Origin: Bacteroidetes bacterium RIFCSPLOWO2_12_FULL_37_12
GTDB taxonomy: Bacteria; Bacteroidota; Bacteroidia; 2-12-FULL-37-12
Direction: 5' to 3'
Assembly (NCBI GenBank): GCA_001769655.1
Contig: MEPC01000024.1
Span: 141,572 to 205,571 of the forward strand
Length of the DNA: 64,000 bases
Part shown: positions 9,603 to 18,044 of the stretch, in pieces
Layout of the letters: each line of letters starts with the position of its first letter
Numbering within the stretch: the stretch's first letter is position 1
The notes under the pieces: generated by a model
The model's input: the letters and a program-made list of their open reading frames with translations, nothing else
The model's database searches: none
Told to the model about the DNA's origin: nothing
Made by a program: the position numbers and the translations under genes

Positions 9603-10259
9603 ATGCCCTTAGACAAATACGGTATCGCCAAACGGGTAGCCCGCGAAATCAAAGACGGCTATTATGTAAACCTTGGAATTGGAATTCCTACATTAGTAGC
9701 CAATTACATCCCGGATAACATTACAGTTTTTTTTCAATCGGAGAACGGACTGCTTGGAATGGGACCTTTTCCCTTCGAAGGAGATGAGGACCCCGATTTA
9801 ATCAATGCAGGAAAACAAACGGTAACCATGTTGCCCGGTTCATCTTTATTCAGTTCTGCGGAGAGTTTTGCCATGATACGAGGTGGACATATTGACCTGA
9901 CGGTACTGGGTGCCATGGAAGTTTCTGAAAATGGGGATATTGCCAACTGGAAAATTCCTGGAAAAATGGTGAAAGGGATGGGAGGAGCGATGGATCTGGT
10001 TTCTTCCGCCAAGAACATCATTGTAGCCATGCAACATGTAAATAAAGAAGGCGAATCAAAACTATTACCTAGATGCATGCTCCCACTGACCGGAAAAAAT
10101 TGTGTTAAAAAAATAGTAACGGAGCTCTGTTTTATGGAACTTGACGAACGTGGGTTTGTGTTAAAGGAACTGGCGCCGGGCGTCACTGTGGAGCAAATCC
10201 GTAAATCTACTGCGGGAAGATTGGTGGTTGAGGGAGAGATCGGGGTAATGGAGGGGTAA
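9603..10259 (+). CDS. scoB: 3-oxoacid CoA-transferase subunit B
   Basis: The B (beta) subunit of a heterodimeric CoA transferase (succinyl-CoA:acetoacetate type) used in ketone-body or branched-chain catabolism. 218 residues, the normal length. VNLGIGIPTLVANYIP comes first, then SENGLLGMGPFP with the catalytic glutamate (E47) that forms the CoA thioester intermediate. GGHIDLTVLGAMEV and KGMGGAMDLV follow. It starts 44 bases after the peptidase gene on the same strand. The A subunit gene, normally directly upstream and often translationally coupled, is absent from the window. The next gene is convergent with only a 6-base gap. Confidence 0.93.
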   Translation: MPLDKYGIAKRVAREIKDGYYVNLGIGIPTLVANYIPDNITVFFQSENGLLGMGPFPFEGDEDPDLINAGKQTVTMLPGSSLFSSAESFAMIRGGHIDLTVLGAMEVSENGDIANWKIPGKMVKGMGGAMDLVSSAKNIIVAMQHVNKEGESKLLPRCMLPLTGKNCVKKIVTELCFMELDERGFVLKELAPGVTVEQIRKSTAGRLVVEGEIGVMEG

Positions 10260-10265
10260 GCAGAC

Positions 10266-11576
10266 CTACCCCACCATTTGCCTCCCTACACTATAATAAG
10301 TAAATCCCAATCGTTCTATATGCGGAATATCAAAAAGATTTCTACCATCAAAAATAACATTCGCTTTTAACAACGATTTCATGCGGTCAAAATCCGGTGT
10401 CCGGAAAACCGGCCACTCTGTAGTAATTATTAACGAATCGGCGTCTTTCAGAATATCATAATGATTTTTCCCATAGAAAATCTTATCACCAAAAATTTTT
10501 TTTGTATTATTCATTGCTTCAGGATCAAAGGCATAAACCTGCACTCCTTCCTGTAGCAATTTACCGATAAGATTTATGGCAGGAGCTTCTCTGATATCAT
10601 CTGTATTCGGTTTAAATGCCAATCCCCATAGTGCAAATTTTTTATTTTTCAAAACTCCTTTATAAAAAAATTTAATCCGTTCAAAAAACAAATCCTGCTG
10701 ACGTTTGTTCACACTTAAAACTGCTTCCAGAATTTTAAAATCAAAACCAACTGATTTTGATGTATTGGATAATGCCATAACGTCTTTAGGAAGACAACTA
10801 CCTCCGTAACCAAGACCGGGAAAAAGAAATCGTTTTCCTATCCTATCATCTCCCGAAATTCCTCGGCGGATGCTATCTACATCGGCTCCGGTTTTTTCAC
10901 ACAAACAGGCAATTTCATTCATAAAACTGATTTTCATGGCAAGAAAAGTATTTGCAGAATATTTTGTTAATTCTGCTGAACGAATATCCATAAAAATTAT
11001 AGGATTTCCCTGCCTTACATAAGGAGAATAAAGATCAGATAAAATTTCTTTTACCCGTTCAGAAGATGTGCCAATTACAATTCTGTCCGGTTTCATAAAA
11101 TCATCCACTGCAAAACCCTCTCGAAGAAATTCAGGATTTGAGACAACTTCAAAGTCCGTAGAAGTTTTTGCGCGGATAGCATGATATACTTTTTCGGACG
11201 TGCCCACCGGTACTGTGCTTTTAGTGACAATAATTTTAAAATCAGAAATTAACTCTCCGATTTTATTTGCAACGGATAATACATGGGATAGGTCGGCTGA
11301 ACCATCTTCCCCCGGCGGCGTTGGTAAAGCGAGAAAGAAAATATCAGATTTTTTTATGGCGTAAGCCAAATCGGTGGTAAACTTTAAACGTTCTTCCTGA
11401 ATGTTTCTATGAAATAATACATCTAATCTTGGTTCGAAAATCGGAATGATACCCGAATTTAATTGTTCAACTTTTTCCTCGTTATTATCTACACAAATTA
11501 CATTGTTCCCTGTTTCTGCTAAACAAGTACCGGTCACTAATCCTACGTAACCAGTTCCGATAATAGCTATTTTCAT
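10266..11576 (-). CDS. ugd: UDP-glucose 6-dehydrogenase
   Basis: Oxidises UDP-glucose to UDP-glucuronate with two NAD+, giving precursors of acidic surface polysaccharide. 436 residues. The N-terminal Rossmann motif GTGYVGLVTG is at residues 7-16, FLALPTPPGEDGSAD follows, then STVPVGTSE and PEFLREG. The catalytic cysteine is in GYGGSCLPKD (about residue 259), and the C-terminal FALWGLAFKPNTDDIREAPA lies in the UDP-binding domain. These details fit Ugd rather than the UDP-GlcNAc-specific WbpA branch. It diverges from the wbpD-like and wbpB-like genes, so a role in the same glycan is plausible. Confidence 0.94.
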   Translation of the reverse strand: MKIAIIGTGYVGLVTGTCLAETGNNVICVDNNEEKVEQLNSGIIPIFEPRLDVLFHRNIQEERLKFTTDLAYAIKKSDIFFLALPTPPGEDGSADLSHVLSVANKIGELISDFKIIVTKSTVPVGTSEKVYHAIRAKTSTDFEVVSNPEFLREGFAVDDFMKPDRIVIGTSSERVKEILSDLYSPYVRQGNPIIFMDIRSAELTKYSANTFLAMKISFMNEIACLCEKTGADVDSIRRGISGDDRIGKRFLFPGLGYGGSCLPKDVMALSNTSKSVGFDFKILEAVLSVNKRQQDLFFERIKFFYKGVLKNKKFALWGLAFKPNTDDIREAPAINLIGKLLQEGVQVYAFDPEAMNNTKKIFGDKIFYGKNHYDILKDADSLIITTEWPVFRTPDFDRMKSLLKANVIFDGRNLFDIPHIERLGFTYYSVGRQMVG

Positions 11577-11675
11577 GAATTCAATGATTATACAAAAAGA
11601 AATTGAAAAATACTAAACCGTTGCAAGTTTACGAAAAATATGCTGAAAATATATTTTTCTTCTATAAATCCGACC

Positions 11676-11717
11676 TCACCCCAGCCCCTCTCCAAAAAAA
11701 TGGAGAGGGGTTAAAGT
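11676..11717. repeat. Palindromic CCCCTCTCC repeat hairpin
   Basis: CCCCTCTCCA (11685-11694) and TGGAGAGGGG (11701-11710) form a perfect 10-bp stem with a six-A loop, preceded by CTCACCCCAG. It lies between divergent genes, so it is not a terminator. It resembles a dispersed word found in many environmental genomes (from memory). Confidence 0.75.
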
Positions 11718-11752
11718 GTGCCTGAATTTGTGTCCAGTTTAATAGTAAATCA

Positions 11753-11771
11753 AAATTTTCATGTAAGTTTG
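11753..11771 (+). promoter_or_regulatory. Promoter with extended -7 word CATGTAAGTTTG
   Basis: AAATTTTCATGTAAGTTTG contains TAAGTTTG (11764-11771), 15 bases before the ATG at 11786. The identical 19 bases precede rlmN at 34200-34218, and a close relative lies at 48779-48797. Confidence 0.55.
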
Positions 11772-11785
11772 CACGAAATTATTCA

Positions 11786-12364
11786 ATGGAATATTTTGCT
11801 CACCATACCGCCGTTATAGATCCAGAAAATAAAATAGGTAAGAAAACCAAAATCTGGCATTTCAGTCATATCATGACCGGATGCAAAATAGGCAGTGGAT
11901 GTAATATTGGTCAGAATGTAGTCATAAGTCCGGGGGTTGTTCTAGGAAACAATGTTAAAGTACAAAACAACATTTCCATCTATACCGGAGTGATATGTGA
12001 AAACGATGTTTTTTTAGGACCCTCTATGGTGTTTACCAATGTTATCAACCCACGCTCAGCTATTATCAGGAAGAACGAATACAAAAAAACCTTAGTTAAA
12101 AAAGGAGCAAGCATCGGCGCCAATGCAACTATAATTTGCGGAATTACCATAGGAGAATATGCGTTTATCGGAGCGGGTGCAGTAGTTACAAAAGATGTGG
12201 CGCCCTACTCATTGGTAGTAGGCAATCCTGCCCGGCATACAGGATGGATGAGTGAAAATGGACATAAACTAAAGTTTGATAAAAAAGGAATTGCAAGATG
12301 CCCGGAAAGCGGGGAAAGGTATGTTTTGAAGAATGATAAAGTGGTTAGATGGTTAAATGGTTAG
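11786..12364 (+). CDS. WbpD-like N-acetyltransferase of nucleotide-sugar biosynthesis
   Basis: 192 residues of left-handed beta-helix acetyltransferase. Hexapeptide turns run from residue 12 to about 150 ([33 protein letters not shown] near the end of the fold). It is close to WbpD/WlbB, which acetylate the 3-amino group of UDP-GlcNAc(3NH2)A with acetyl-CoA. The histidine in IWHFSHI is a candidate catalytic residue. The short C-terminal zinc-ribbon-like tail C-P-E-S-G-E-R-Y is also seen in such enzymes. It is followed after 41 bases by the wbpB-like dehydrogenase, the usual pathway partner. The aminotransferase (WbpE) and epimerase (WbpI) steps are not in the window. Confidence 0.82.
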   Translation: MEYFAHHTAVIDPENKIGKKTKIWHFSHIMTGCKIGSGCNIGQNVVISPGVVLGNNVKVQNNISIYTGVICENDVFLGPSMVFTNVINPRSAIIRKNEYKKTLVKKGASIGANATIICGITIGEYAFIGAGAVVTKDVAPYSLVVGNPARHTGWMSENGHKLKFDKKGIARCPESGERYVLKNDKVVRWLNG

Positions 12365-12375
12365 ATGGTTGAATG
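12341..12375. repeat. GGTTAGATGGTTAAATGG stutter repeat over the wbpD-like stop
   Basis: Four near-copies of TGGTTARATGG run through the end of the acetyltransferase gene into the gap. The C-terminal V-V-R-W-L-N-G is partly repeat-encoded. Related words occur at 55287-55335 and 56835-56885. Confidence 0.6.
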
Positions 12376-12405
12376 AAAACAATGAACTTGTAATATTTAA
12401 AAGCT

Positions 12406-13425
12406 TTGATCCAACAAAAAATAAAATTTGCAGTTTGCGGGTGTGGTGTAATTGGTAAACGCCATGCCGATTTAATAATAGCAAATCCGGGAGCTGAATT
12501 AGTGGCACTGGTTGACACGAATACTTCTCTCGAAAAAGATCTGATGTTACGTTATAACGTTCCGTTTTTTAAAAAGCTAAATGACTTATTCTTAAACGGA
12601 ATCAAACCCGATGTCGTAAATATTTGTACACCGAATGGCTATCACGCTCCATTATCGCTGATTGCTCTGCAAAATAATTGTCATGTTGTTTGCGAAAAAC
12701 CCATGGCGTTAACCAAAAGTGACGCTGAAAAAATGGTGCATGCTTCTCTGGAAGCGAACCGGAATTTATTTTGTGTGATGCAGAACCGTTATTCCCCCCC
12801 TTCCCAATGGTTGAAATCGTTGATGAGTGAGAATCGGCTGGGAAAAATATACATGGTCACTATACAGTGTTTCTGGAATCGTGATGAACGTTATTACAAG
12901 CCCGGTTCATGGAAGGGAACGAAAGCAATGGATGGGGGAGTACTTTTTACTCAATTCAGTCATTTCATAGACATCATGTACTGGCTGTTTGGTGACATTG
13001 CAGATATCAAAGCATATTTTAAAAATTTTGAACATACTCAAAATACAGAGTTTGAAGACAGTGGCACTGTTATATTTAATTTTCTGGATGGGGGCAGTGG
13101 CACCTTTAGTTACTCCACTGCAGTATGGGATAAAAATATGGAGAGTTCCATGAGCATAGTCGGGGCTAACGGCGCTGTAAAAGTGAGTGGACAATACATG
13201 GACAAAGTGGAATATTGCCACCTTAAAAATTATTCCATGCCTGCACTAGAACCCTCAGCGCCACCTAACGATTACGGCGCTTACAAAGGTTCTGCGGCAA
13301 ATCATCATTTCATCATTGACAATGTGATAGAAACTCTTCAGGGACGTTCGGCTATAACCACCAATGCTCTTGAAGGATTGAAAGTAGTAGAAATTATTGA
13401 GAGGATTTATGCGTTGAAAGGTTGA
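12406..13425 (+). CDS. WbpB-like UDP-sugar 3-dehydrogenase (Gfo/Idh/MocA family)
   Basis: 339 residues. The Rossmann start KFAVCGCGVIGKRHADLI, the EKP motif in VCEKPMALTKSDAEKMV and a C-terminal substrate domain with QFSHFIDIMYWLFGD match Gfo/Idh/MocA oxidoreductases. With the WbpD-like gene immediately upstream it is probably the WbpB/WlbA-type enzyme that oxidises C3 of a UDP-GlcNAc uronate. The start is a TTG at 12406; an in-frame stop at 12391 leaves no room for an ATG. The 3' end overlaps the convergent gltX gene by 32 bases. Other Gfo/Idh sugar dehydrogenases remain possible. Confidence 0.85.
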   Translation: MIQQKIKFAVCGCGVIGKRHADLIIANPGAELVALVDTNTSLEKDLMLRYNVPFFKKLNDLFLNGIKPDVVNICTPNGYHAPLSLIALQNNCHVVCEKPMALTKSDAEKMVHASLEANRNLFCVMQNRYSPPSQWLKSLMSENRLGKIYMVTIQCFWNRDERYYKPGSWKGTKAMDGGVLFTQFSHFIDIMYWLFGDIADIKAYFKNFEHTQNTEFEDSGTVIFNFLDGGSGTFSYSTAVWDKNMESSMSIVGANGAVKVSGQYMDKVEYCHLKNYSMPALEPSAPPNDYGAYKGSAANHHFIIDNVIETLQGRSAITTNALEGLKVVEIIERIYALKG

Positions 13426-14944
13426 TACTATTGCAGGCGTTTTTGATTCTCCTTCTCACTTCCTCCTTTCCCAATATTTCACAAATCTCAAACACTGAGG
13501 GTCCGGTTAAAATTCCGGTGAGCGACAATCGCAGAGGACTTAATAATTTACCTTTGGGAATATTATTTATTTTTATAAATTCATTAAACATATTCTCAGT
13601 ATCGCTTACAGTAAAAGTGTTAATTTTTTCAAAAGTTGTCATCAATTTTTCTAAATAGCCATTTGCTTCTGTGTGCCACACTTTTTTTATTAACTCTGTT
13701 GGATATTCTTTTGGTGGGAAAAAGAAATAACCAGAATCAACAAGTAAATCACTGAGAAAAAAAGCTCTTTCTTTCATAGCGCCACAAATTTTTTCCGCTT
13801 TTTCACGTATACATTCTATTTTTTTTTCTTTCAACGTAAGCAGAAAATAATCTGCCAGCATGGAATCAGGGTATGACTTTAAATATTGCTGGTTAAACCA
13901 TTTTACTTTATTGGGATCAAACCGTGCACCTGATTTTCCAACTCTTTCCAAAGAAAACTCTTGAATTAATTCCTGCATTGTAAAAATTTCTTTTTCGTGA
14001 CCGGGGTTCCACCCGAGAAGAACCAGAAAATTGATAAATGCCTCTGGAAAATAACCCGACTCACGGTAGCCCATTGCCATTTCGTTAGTTTCCGGATTTT
14101 TCCATTCTAAAGGAAAGACGGGCATTCCCATCTGATCGCCGTCGCGCTTGCTCAATTTTCCGTTTCCATCGGGACGCAACAATAAGGGAAGGTGAGCAAA
14201 TTCCGGCATCGTGTCTTCCCATCCTAAAAAACGGTATAATAAAACATGCAAGGGAGCTGAAGGCAACCATTCTTCTCCCCGTATTACATGTGTAATTTTC
14301 ATAAGATGGTCATCCACAATATTTGCAAGGTGGTACGTTGGCATGCCATCCGATTTTAACAAGACCTTATCATCTATTTGTGAAGAATGAACCACTATCC
14401 AACCTCTGATTATATCTTTCAAACGAACATCTTCTTTTCGTGGCACTTTCAACCGGATTACATAAGGGTGACCTTCATCCAATAATCGTTTAACTTCTTC
14501 GGCTGGGAGAGTGCAGGAATTTCGCATGGTCATCCGTGTCACTGAATTATATTGAGGAGTTGGGACCTTTGCCGCAATTAACTTTTTACGCATTTCATCC
14601 AATTCCTCCGCTGAATCAAATGCATAATACGCATTTCCTGAATCAATCAATTGCATGGCATATTGACGGTATATGCTTTTTCTTTCCGATTGTTTATAGG
14701 GAGCGTATTCGCCTCCAATTTTGTATCCTTCGTCAAATTCAATTCCGCACCATTTTAATGCATTGGTGATATACTCTTCAGCTCCGGCAACAGTGCGTTC
14801 CTGATCGGTATCTTCAATACGAAGAATAAATTTTCCATTATTTTTTTTCGCAAAAAGGTAATTATAGAGAGCGGTTCTGACTCCTCCAATGTGCAGGGGA
14901 CCTGTTGGGGAGGGGGCAAAGCGGACGCGGACTTGTTTTTTCAT
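13394..14944 (-). CDS. gltX: Glutamyl-tRNA synthetase
   Basis: Class I synthetase charging tRNA-Glu in the cytoplasm. 516 residues. RFAPSPTGPLHIGGVRTALYNY carries the HIGH-type motif near the N-terminus, FILRIEDTDQERT follows, and KLSKRDGD (about residues 263-270) is the KMSKS-type loop. The C-terminal anticodon-binding region includes RFDPNKVKWFNQQYL. Slightly longer than E. coli GltX, as in other Bacteroidota. A CAAAGGTA (TACCTTTG on the minus strand) near 14980 is a likely -7 element. The last 32 bases overlap the convergent dehydrogenase gene. Confidence 0.96.
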   Translation of the reverse strand: MKKQVRVRFAPSPTGPLHIGGVRTALYNYLFAKKNNGKFILRIEDTDQERTVAGAEEYITNALKWCGIEFDEGYKIGGEYAPYKQSERKSIYRQYAMQLIDSGNAYYAFDSAEELDEMRKKLIAAKVPTPQYNSVTRMTMRNSCTLPAEEVKRLLDEGHPYVIRLKVPRKEDVRLKDIIRGWIVVHSSQIDDKVLLKSDGMPTYHLANIVDDHLMKITHVIRGEEWLPSAPLHVLLYRFLGWEDTMPEFAHLPLLLRPDGNGKLSKRDGDQMGMPVFPLEWKNPETNEMAMGYRESGYFPEAFINFLVLLGWNPGHEKEIFTMQELIQEFSLERVGKSGARFDPNKVKWFNQQYLKSYPDSMLADYFLLTLKEKKIECIREKAEKICGAMKERAFFLSDLLVDSGYFFFPPKEYPTELIKKVWHTEANGYLEKLMTTFEKINTFTVSDTENMFNEFIKINNIPKGKLLSPLRLSLTGILTGPSVFEICEILGKEEVRRRIKNACNSINLSTHKSSQ

Positions 14945-14999
14945 TTATCTAATTTTACTCCAAATGGTAATATGATATCAAAGGTAAATAAGTTTGAGA

Positions 15000-15100
15000 T
15001 AAAAATGAATAACATATAACAAAAAATTATTAATATCAATTGGTTTGCGTACATAGTAATTATTCATTTCTTGTTTATTGTTAAATGTTTTTTATAAAAC
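15000..15100. repeat. Dispersed hairpin element, copy 1 of 3
   Basis: The left arm carries ATGAATAACATATAAC and CAAAAAATTATTAAT words. The right arm (about 15058-15093) carries AATTATTCATTTCTTGTTTA and is roughly their reverse complement. Nearly identical left arm in copy 2 (30869-30975) and a diverged copy at 32515-32615. It lies between gltX and the GT2 gene. Confidence 0.8.
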
Positions 15101-15148
15101 ATGATTTGCTTTAGTATCGCAATTAAAAAACTGACCAATATAATCATC

Positions 15149-15871
15149 TCATCCTACCCTCAGCCCATATTTCAAAATAGTATAAACAACCCTTAGTCCA
15201 TCTCTCCAATTTATTTTTTTCCCCTGTGCGTAGGTTCTTCCGTAATACGATACACCCACTTCATAAATGACAATATCAGGAACACGGGATAATTTAATAG
15301 TAATTTCCGGGTCGCAACCAAATCTTTTTTCTTTCAGATTAAGTTTTTTTGCTATTTCAGTGCGGATAAGTTTATAACAACATTCCATATCTGTCAAATT
15401 CAGGTTTGAGAAGAGGTTGCAGAAGAATGTCAGCATCCTGTTTCCAAGCGAGTGCCAGAAAAACAAAATTCTGTGCGGGTTGCCACCAGCAAATCGGGAG
15501 CCATAAACCACGTCGGCATTGATTTGCAAAACAGGAACAATTAATTGATTGTATTCCTGCGGGTCGTATTCAAGGTCAGCATCCTGTATGATTAAATAAT
15601 CTCCGTTTGCCTCTCTTATACCACTGTGAATAGCTGCGCCTTTACCCTGGTTGCGTTCGTGCTCAATGATTTGCAAATTACATCCGGTTTGTTTTGATTG
15701 AAAATCTTTTACTTTTGCAAGTGTGTCATCCTTGGAACGGTCGTCTATCACAATAATTTCCTTTTCTATTCCGTTGGTTAGTTCCACTTCCATTACTTTC
15801 TCCAGAATTTTGAGAATAGTGCCTGACTCGTTATAGGCAGGAATGATGATGGAGAGTTTTTTGAAATTCAT
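15149..15871 (-). CDS. Family 2 glycosyltransferase, dolichyl-phosphate-mannose-synthase-like
   Basis: 240 residues, GT-A fold. IIPAYNESGTI at the N-terminus, VIDDRSKDDT, then HERNQGKGAAIHSG and the metal/sugar-binding IIQDADLEYDP. This pattern is that of DPM1-like synthases, which load a sugar from an NDP donor onto a polyprenyl phosphate on the cytoplasmic side of the membrane. There is no C-terminal membrane segment, so it would act with a separate partner or a soluble acceptor. It follows the TMTC-like gene (77-base gap, same strand). TMTC-like enzymes use polyprenyl-phosphate sugars, so the two may form a pathway. CAAATTTA near 15889 gives a possible -7 element. Confidence 0.9.
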   Translation of the reverse strand: MNFKKLSIIIPAYNESGTILKILEKVMEVELTNGIEKEIIVIDDRSKDDTLAKVKDFQSKQTGCNLQIIEHERNQGKGAAIHSGIREANGDYLIIQDADLEYDPQEYNQLIVPVLQINADVVYGSRFAGGNPHRILFFWHSLGNRMLTFFCNLFSNLNLTDMECCYKLIRTEIAKKLNLKEKRFGCDPEITIKLSRVPDIVIYEVGVSYYGRTYAQGKKINWRDGLRVVYTILKYGLRVG

Positions 15872-15905
15872 GATTATGAAAATTGTGCAAATTTATACAT
15901 TTGAA

Positions 15906-15932
15906 GTGACACGGCGCACCGCGTCTCTACAC
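15906..15932. repeat. GGCGCACCGCGTCTCTAC palindromic repeat
   Basis: An imperfect palindrome (GACACGGCGCACCGCGTCTC) in the 80-bp gap between the TMTC-like and GT2 genes. It looks like a dispersed intergenic word seen in other bacteria (from memory). Confidence 0.5.
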
Positions 15933-15951
15933 TCTTTGCAACGCCACCCTT

Positions 15952-17877
15952 TCACCTACCTTCAATCCTCCTTGCATTCACCGTGTCACCCAACTGCAAA
16001 TAGGTATGAATTAAATTGTTTTTCACCCCCTGAAAGGCCGGATTAATTTGAAATGCACTTTTAAAATATTTCAAGGCATCAGGAAATCGTCCCTTACTGC
16101 CATACACAGCTCCCAGATCATTCAACGCTTCCACATACAAGCTATCTCTTCTGATGGTCATTTGAAGCGCTTGCAACGCTTTATCCATTTCTTTGGCGCT
16201 CAGACAAACGACTGCCAATGCATAACTGGTTTTCGGTGAAATGGTATCCAGCAACACTGCTTTTTCCAGATATTTTATTGCATTGACACTATTTCCCAGA
16301 CGTGAATAAACTAATCCTCCGTTAATCCACGCTTCTTTGTAATCCGGGAAAATTTCCAACACACGGTCAAGGTGTGAAACTGCTTTATGTAAAAAGTCGT
16401 TTTTAGCTACTTGGTTCAATGAAGGGTTATCAGCATTACGGAAATAAGCGGTTCCCATGCAATAATTGGCTCTAGCGCTGTTTGGTAAATAATCTATATC
16501 TGCTTTGAATAAAGTAAAATCATTTTTCCAATCCGGATTTCTGTTCCATGTTTTCAGTGTAAAAAAAAGTAAATAGGGTATGAGTATCATAAAGAAAATC
16601 CAATGCTGGTTTTTTTGTGGCACTACAGAGAAACGGGGGTAAGTGAAATAATGAATTAACGTAGCTATAAGAAGACAATACCCAAGTGAGGGTGTAAATA
16701 AAAATCGTTCTGCGGCGGTTGCTTCAATAATTATAAAAATATTGGTAACAATAGAAATGGTGATGAAATAGAATAAAATGGAGAAAGAGGTAAGATGCAA
16801 AAAGGAAGGTAGGGGCGAAGAATGTTTAACAACGATTGATTTAATTAAAATAGTGACACCCACTATTAATAAAGCAAGATTAAAGAGAAAAGAAACGATG
16901 ACATTCAAATCAGCCAAATGCATTACAGGAATGTGGTTATATGAATAATCGAATAACAATGGGAAAGGAAGAGTCAGTATAAAGAGGTATTTTCCTAAAA
17001 TATAGATTTTTGTGGAAAACGATTCAATAAATGTCATTTTTTGAACGAGCGAGTTATTAACAACACTTATCGCTTTAGTTCCCAGTGTCTGATCTAAAAA
17101 TGAAAAAACAGAAATGATGTATAAAATGCTTAGAAGTAAAAAGGGAAATGTTATAAAAAGTGTTTTTTTAAGTGATTGCTTTCCAAAAAAGAGAGAAATC
17201 AGTGGCACTATTCCAAGATACGTAATTGCGCTTTCTTTTGAAAGAAGAGCAAGGTAATAGCATAGAAGAGAATAAAACATTTCAGGTCTTACTAAGGATG
17301 TTCTTTTATTTTTAATAAACCGAATCATGAAAAACAAAGAGCCCATCATAAACAGTAACGCAAGAATTTCATCCCTGCTTTTTATATTTGCAACAACCTC
17401 GGTATGCAAGGGATGGGTTGCAAAAAGTAATGAGGCGATGACACTGATTCTGAACGGGGCTGGATTTTCAACAGGAAAAACTAACAAGAGCAGATTATAC
17501 AATGCAATAAAAATAAGTGTCACACATAAACTGTAGTAAAGAATGTTAAAAAAATGCAACGTATGTGCATTAAAGCCAAAAAATTGTATTTCAGCCGCAA
17601 AAAAAATAGGAGATAGTGGACGGTATTGTCCGGTATTTTCATGATTAAATCCATAGCGGTAGGATTTAGTAAATAAATCCGGTAGCGATTTTAAACCTGA
17701 AAGGACTAATTCATTCCTACCAAGCACCAGTTCATCATCCAACGTAAAATCATGTGTAAGTGTATTGGAGTAGAGTAAAAAGGAAAAGACAAACAGGATG
17801 ATGCTTGTTCCGGTAAGGGGAAATTTTTTTTTGTGAGTTAGTTTCTGGGCAGAACTTTTTTTTTTCATATTTACCAT
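15952..17877 (-). CDS. TMTC-like membrane glycosyltransferase with TPR domain
   Basis: 641 residues. A basic cytoplasmic start is followed by about ten membrane segments (residues 24-430). The first external loop carries an acidic pair, FTLDDELVLG (D47-D48), typical of GT-C enzymes. SYRYGFNHENTGQYRPLSP matches the N-terminal block of TMTC/DUF1736 proteins, and HPLHTEVVANIKSRDE is another hallmark. The C-terminal 200 residues are tetratricopeptide repeats (WINGGLVYSRLGNSVNAIKYLEKA and similar). Animal TMTC proteins are O-mannosyltransferases; bacterial members are poorly studied. I infer a protein or lipid glycosyltransferase fed by the adjacent DPM1-like enzyme. Confidence 0.82.
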   Translation of the reverse strand: MVNMKKKSSAQKLTHKKKFPLTGTSIILFVFSFLLYSNTLTHDFTLDDELVLGRNELVLSGLKSLPDLFTKSYRYGFNHENTGQYRPLSPIFFAAEIQFFGFNAHTLHFFNILYYSLCVTLIFIALYNLLLLVFPVENPAPFRISVIASLLFATHPLHTEVVANIKSRDEILALLFMMGSLFFMIRFIKNKRTSLVRPEMFYSLLCYYLALLSKESAITYLGIVPLISLFFGKQSLKKTLFITFPFLLLSILYIISVFSFLDQTLGTKAISVVNNSLVQKMTFIESFSTKIYILGKYLFILTLPFPLLFDYSYNHIPVMHLADLNVIVSFLFNLALLIVGVTILIKSIVVKHSSPLPSFLHLTSFSILFYFITISIVTNIFIIIEATAAERFLFTPSLGYCLLIATLIHYFTYPRFSVVPQKNQHWIFFMILIPYLLFFTLKTWNRNPDWKNDFTLFKADIDYLPNSARANYCMGTAYFRNADNPSLNQVAKNDFLHKAVSHLDRVLEIFPDYKEAWINGGLVYSRLGNSVNAIKYLEKAVLLDTISPKTSYALAVVCLSAKEMDKALQALQMTIRRDSLYVEALNDLGAVYGSKGRFPDALKYFKSAFQINPAFQGVKNNLIHTYLQLGDTVNARRIEGR

Positions 17878-17909
17878 TATTTTTTTTTAAATGTTCAGTC
17901 CAAGATGAT

Positions 17910-18035
17910 AAAATGTAATTTAGCCACGGATTATACGGATTAATATTACAAAAAAATTTAAAACTATTTTTAATCAGTGTAATCAGTGGCTAAATTTTTT
18001 TTATTCAATTTATGGTTTAATTGCGTGGGCACTGA
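17910..18035. repeat. Dispersed AATCAGTG hairpin element, copy 1 of 2
   Basis: The left arm AATTTAGCCACGGATTATAC (from 17917) pairs with TAATCAGTGTAATCAGTGGC plus TAAATT (17971-17996). The similarity to 58445-58580 continues through a 3' tail containing GGTTTAATT and CACTGAACA/TACTGAACA words, so the unit is about 125 bp. Confidence 0.85.
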
Positions 18036-18044
18036 ACATAACTA

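Noticed and set aside
11685-11710. CCCCTCTCC hairpin as a rho-independent terminator
   Set aside because: It lies between two divergent starts, has no T run and matches a dispersed repeat.
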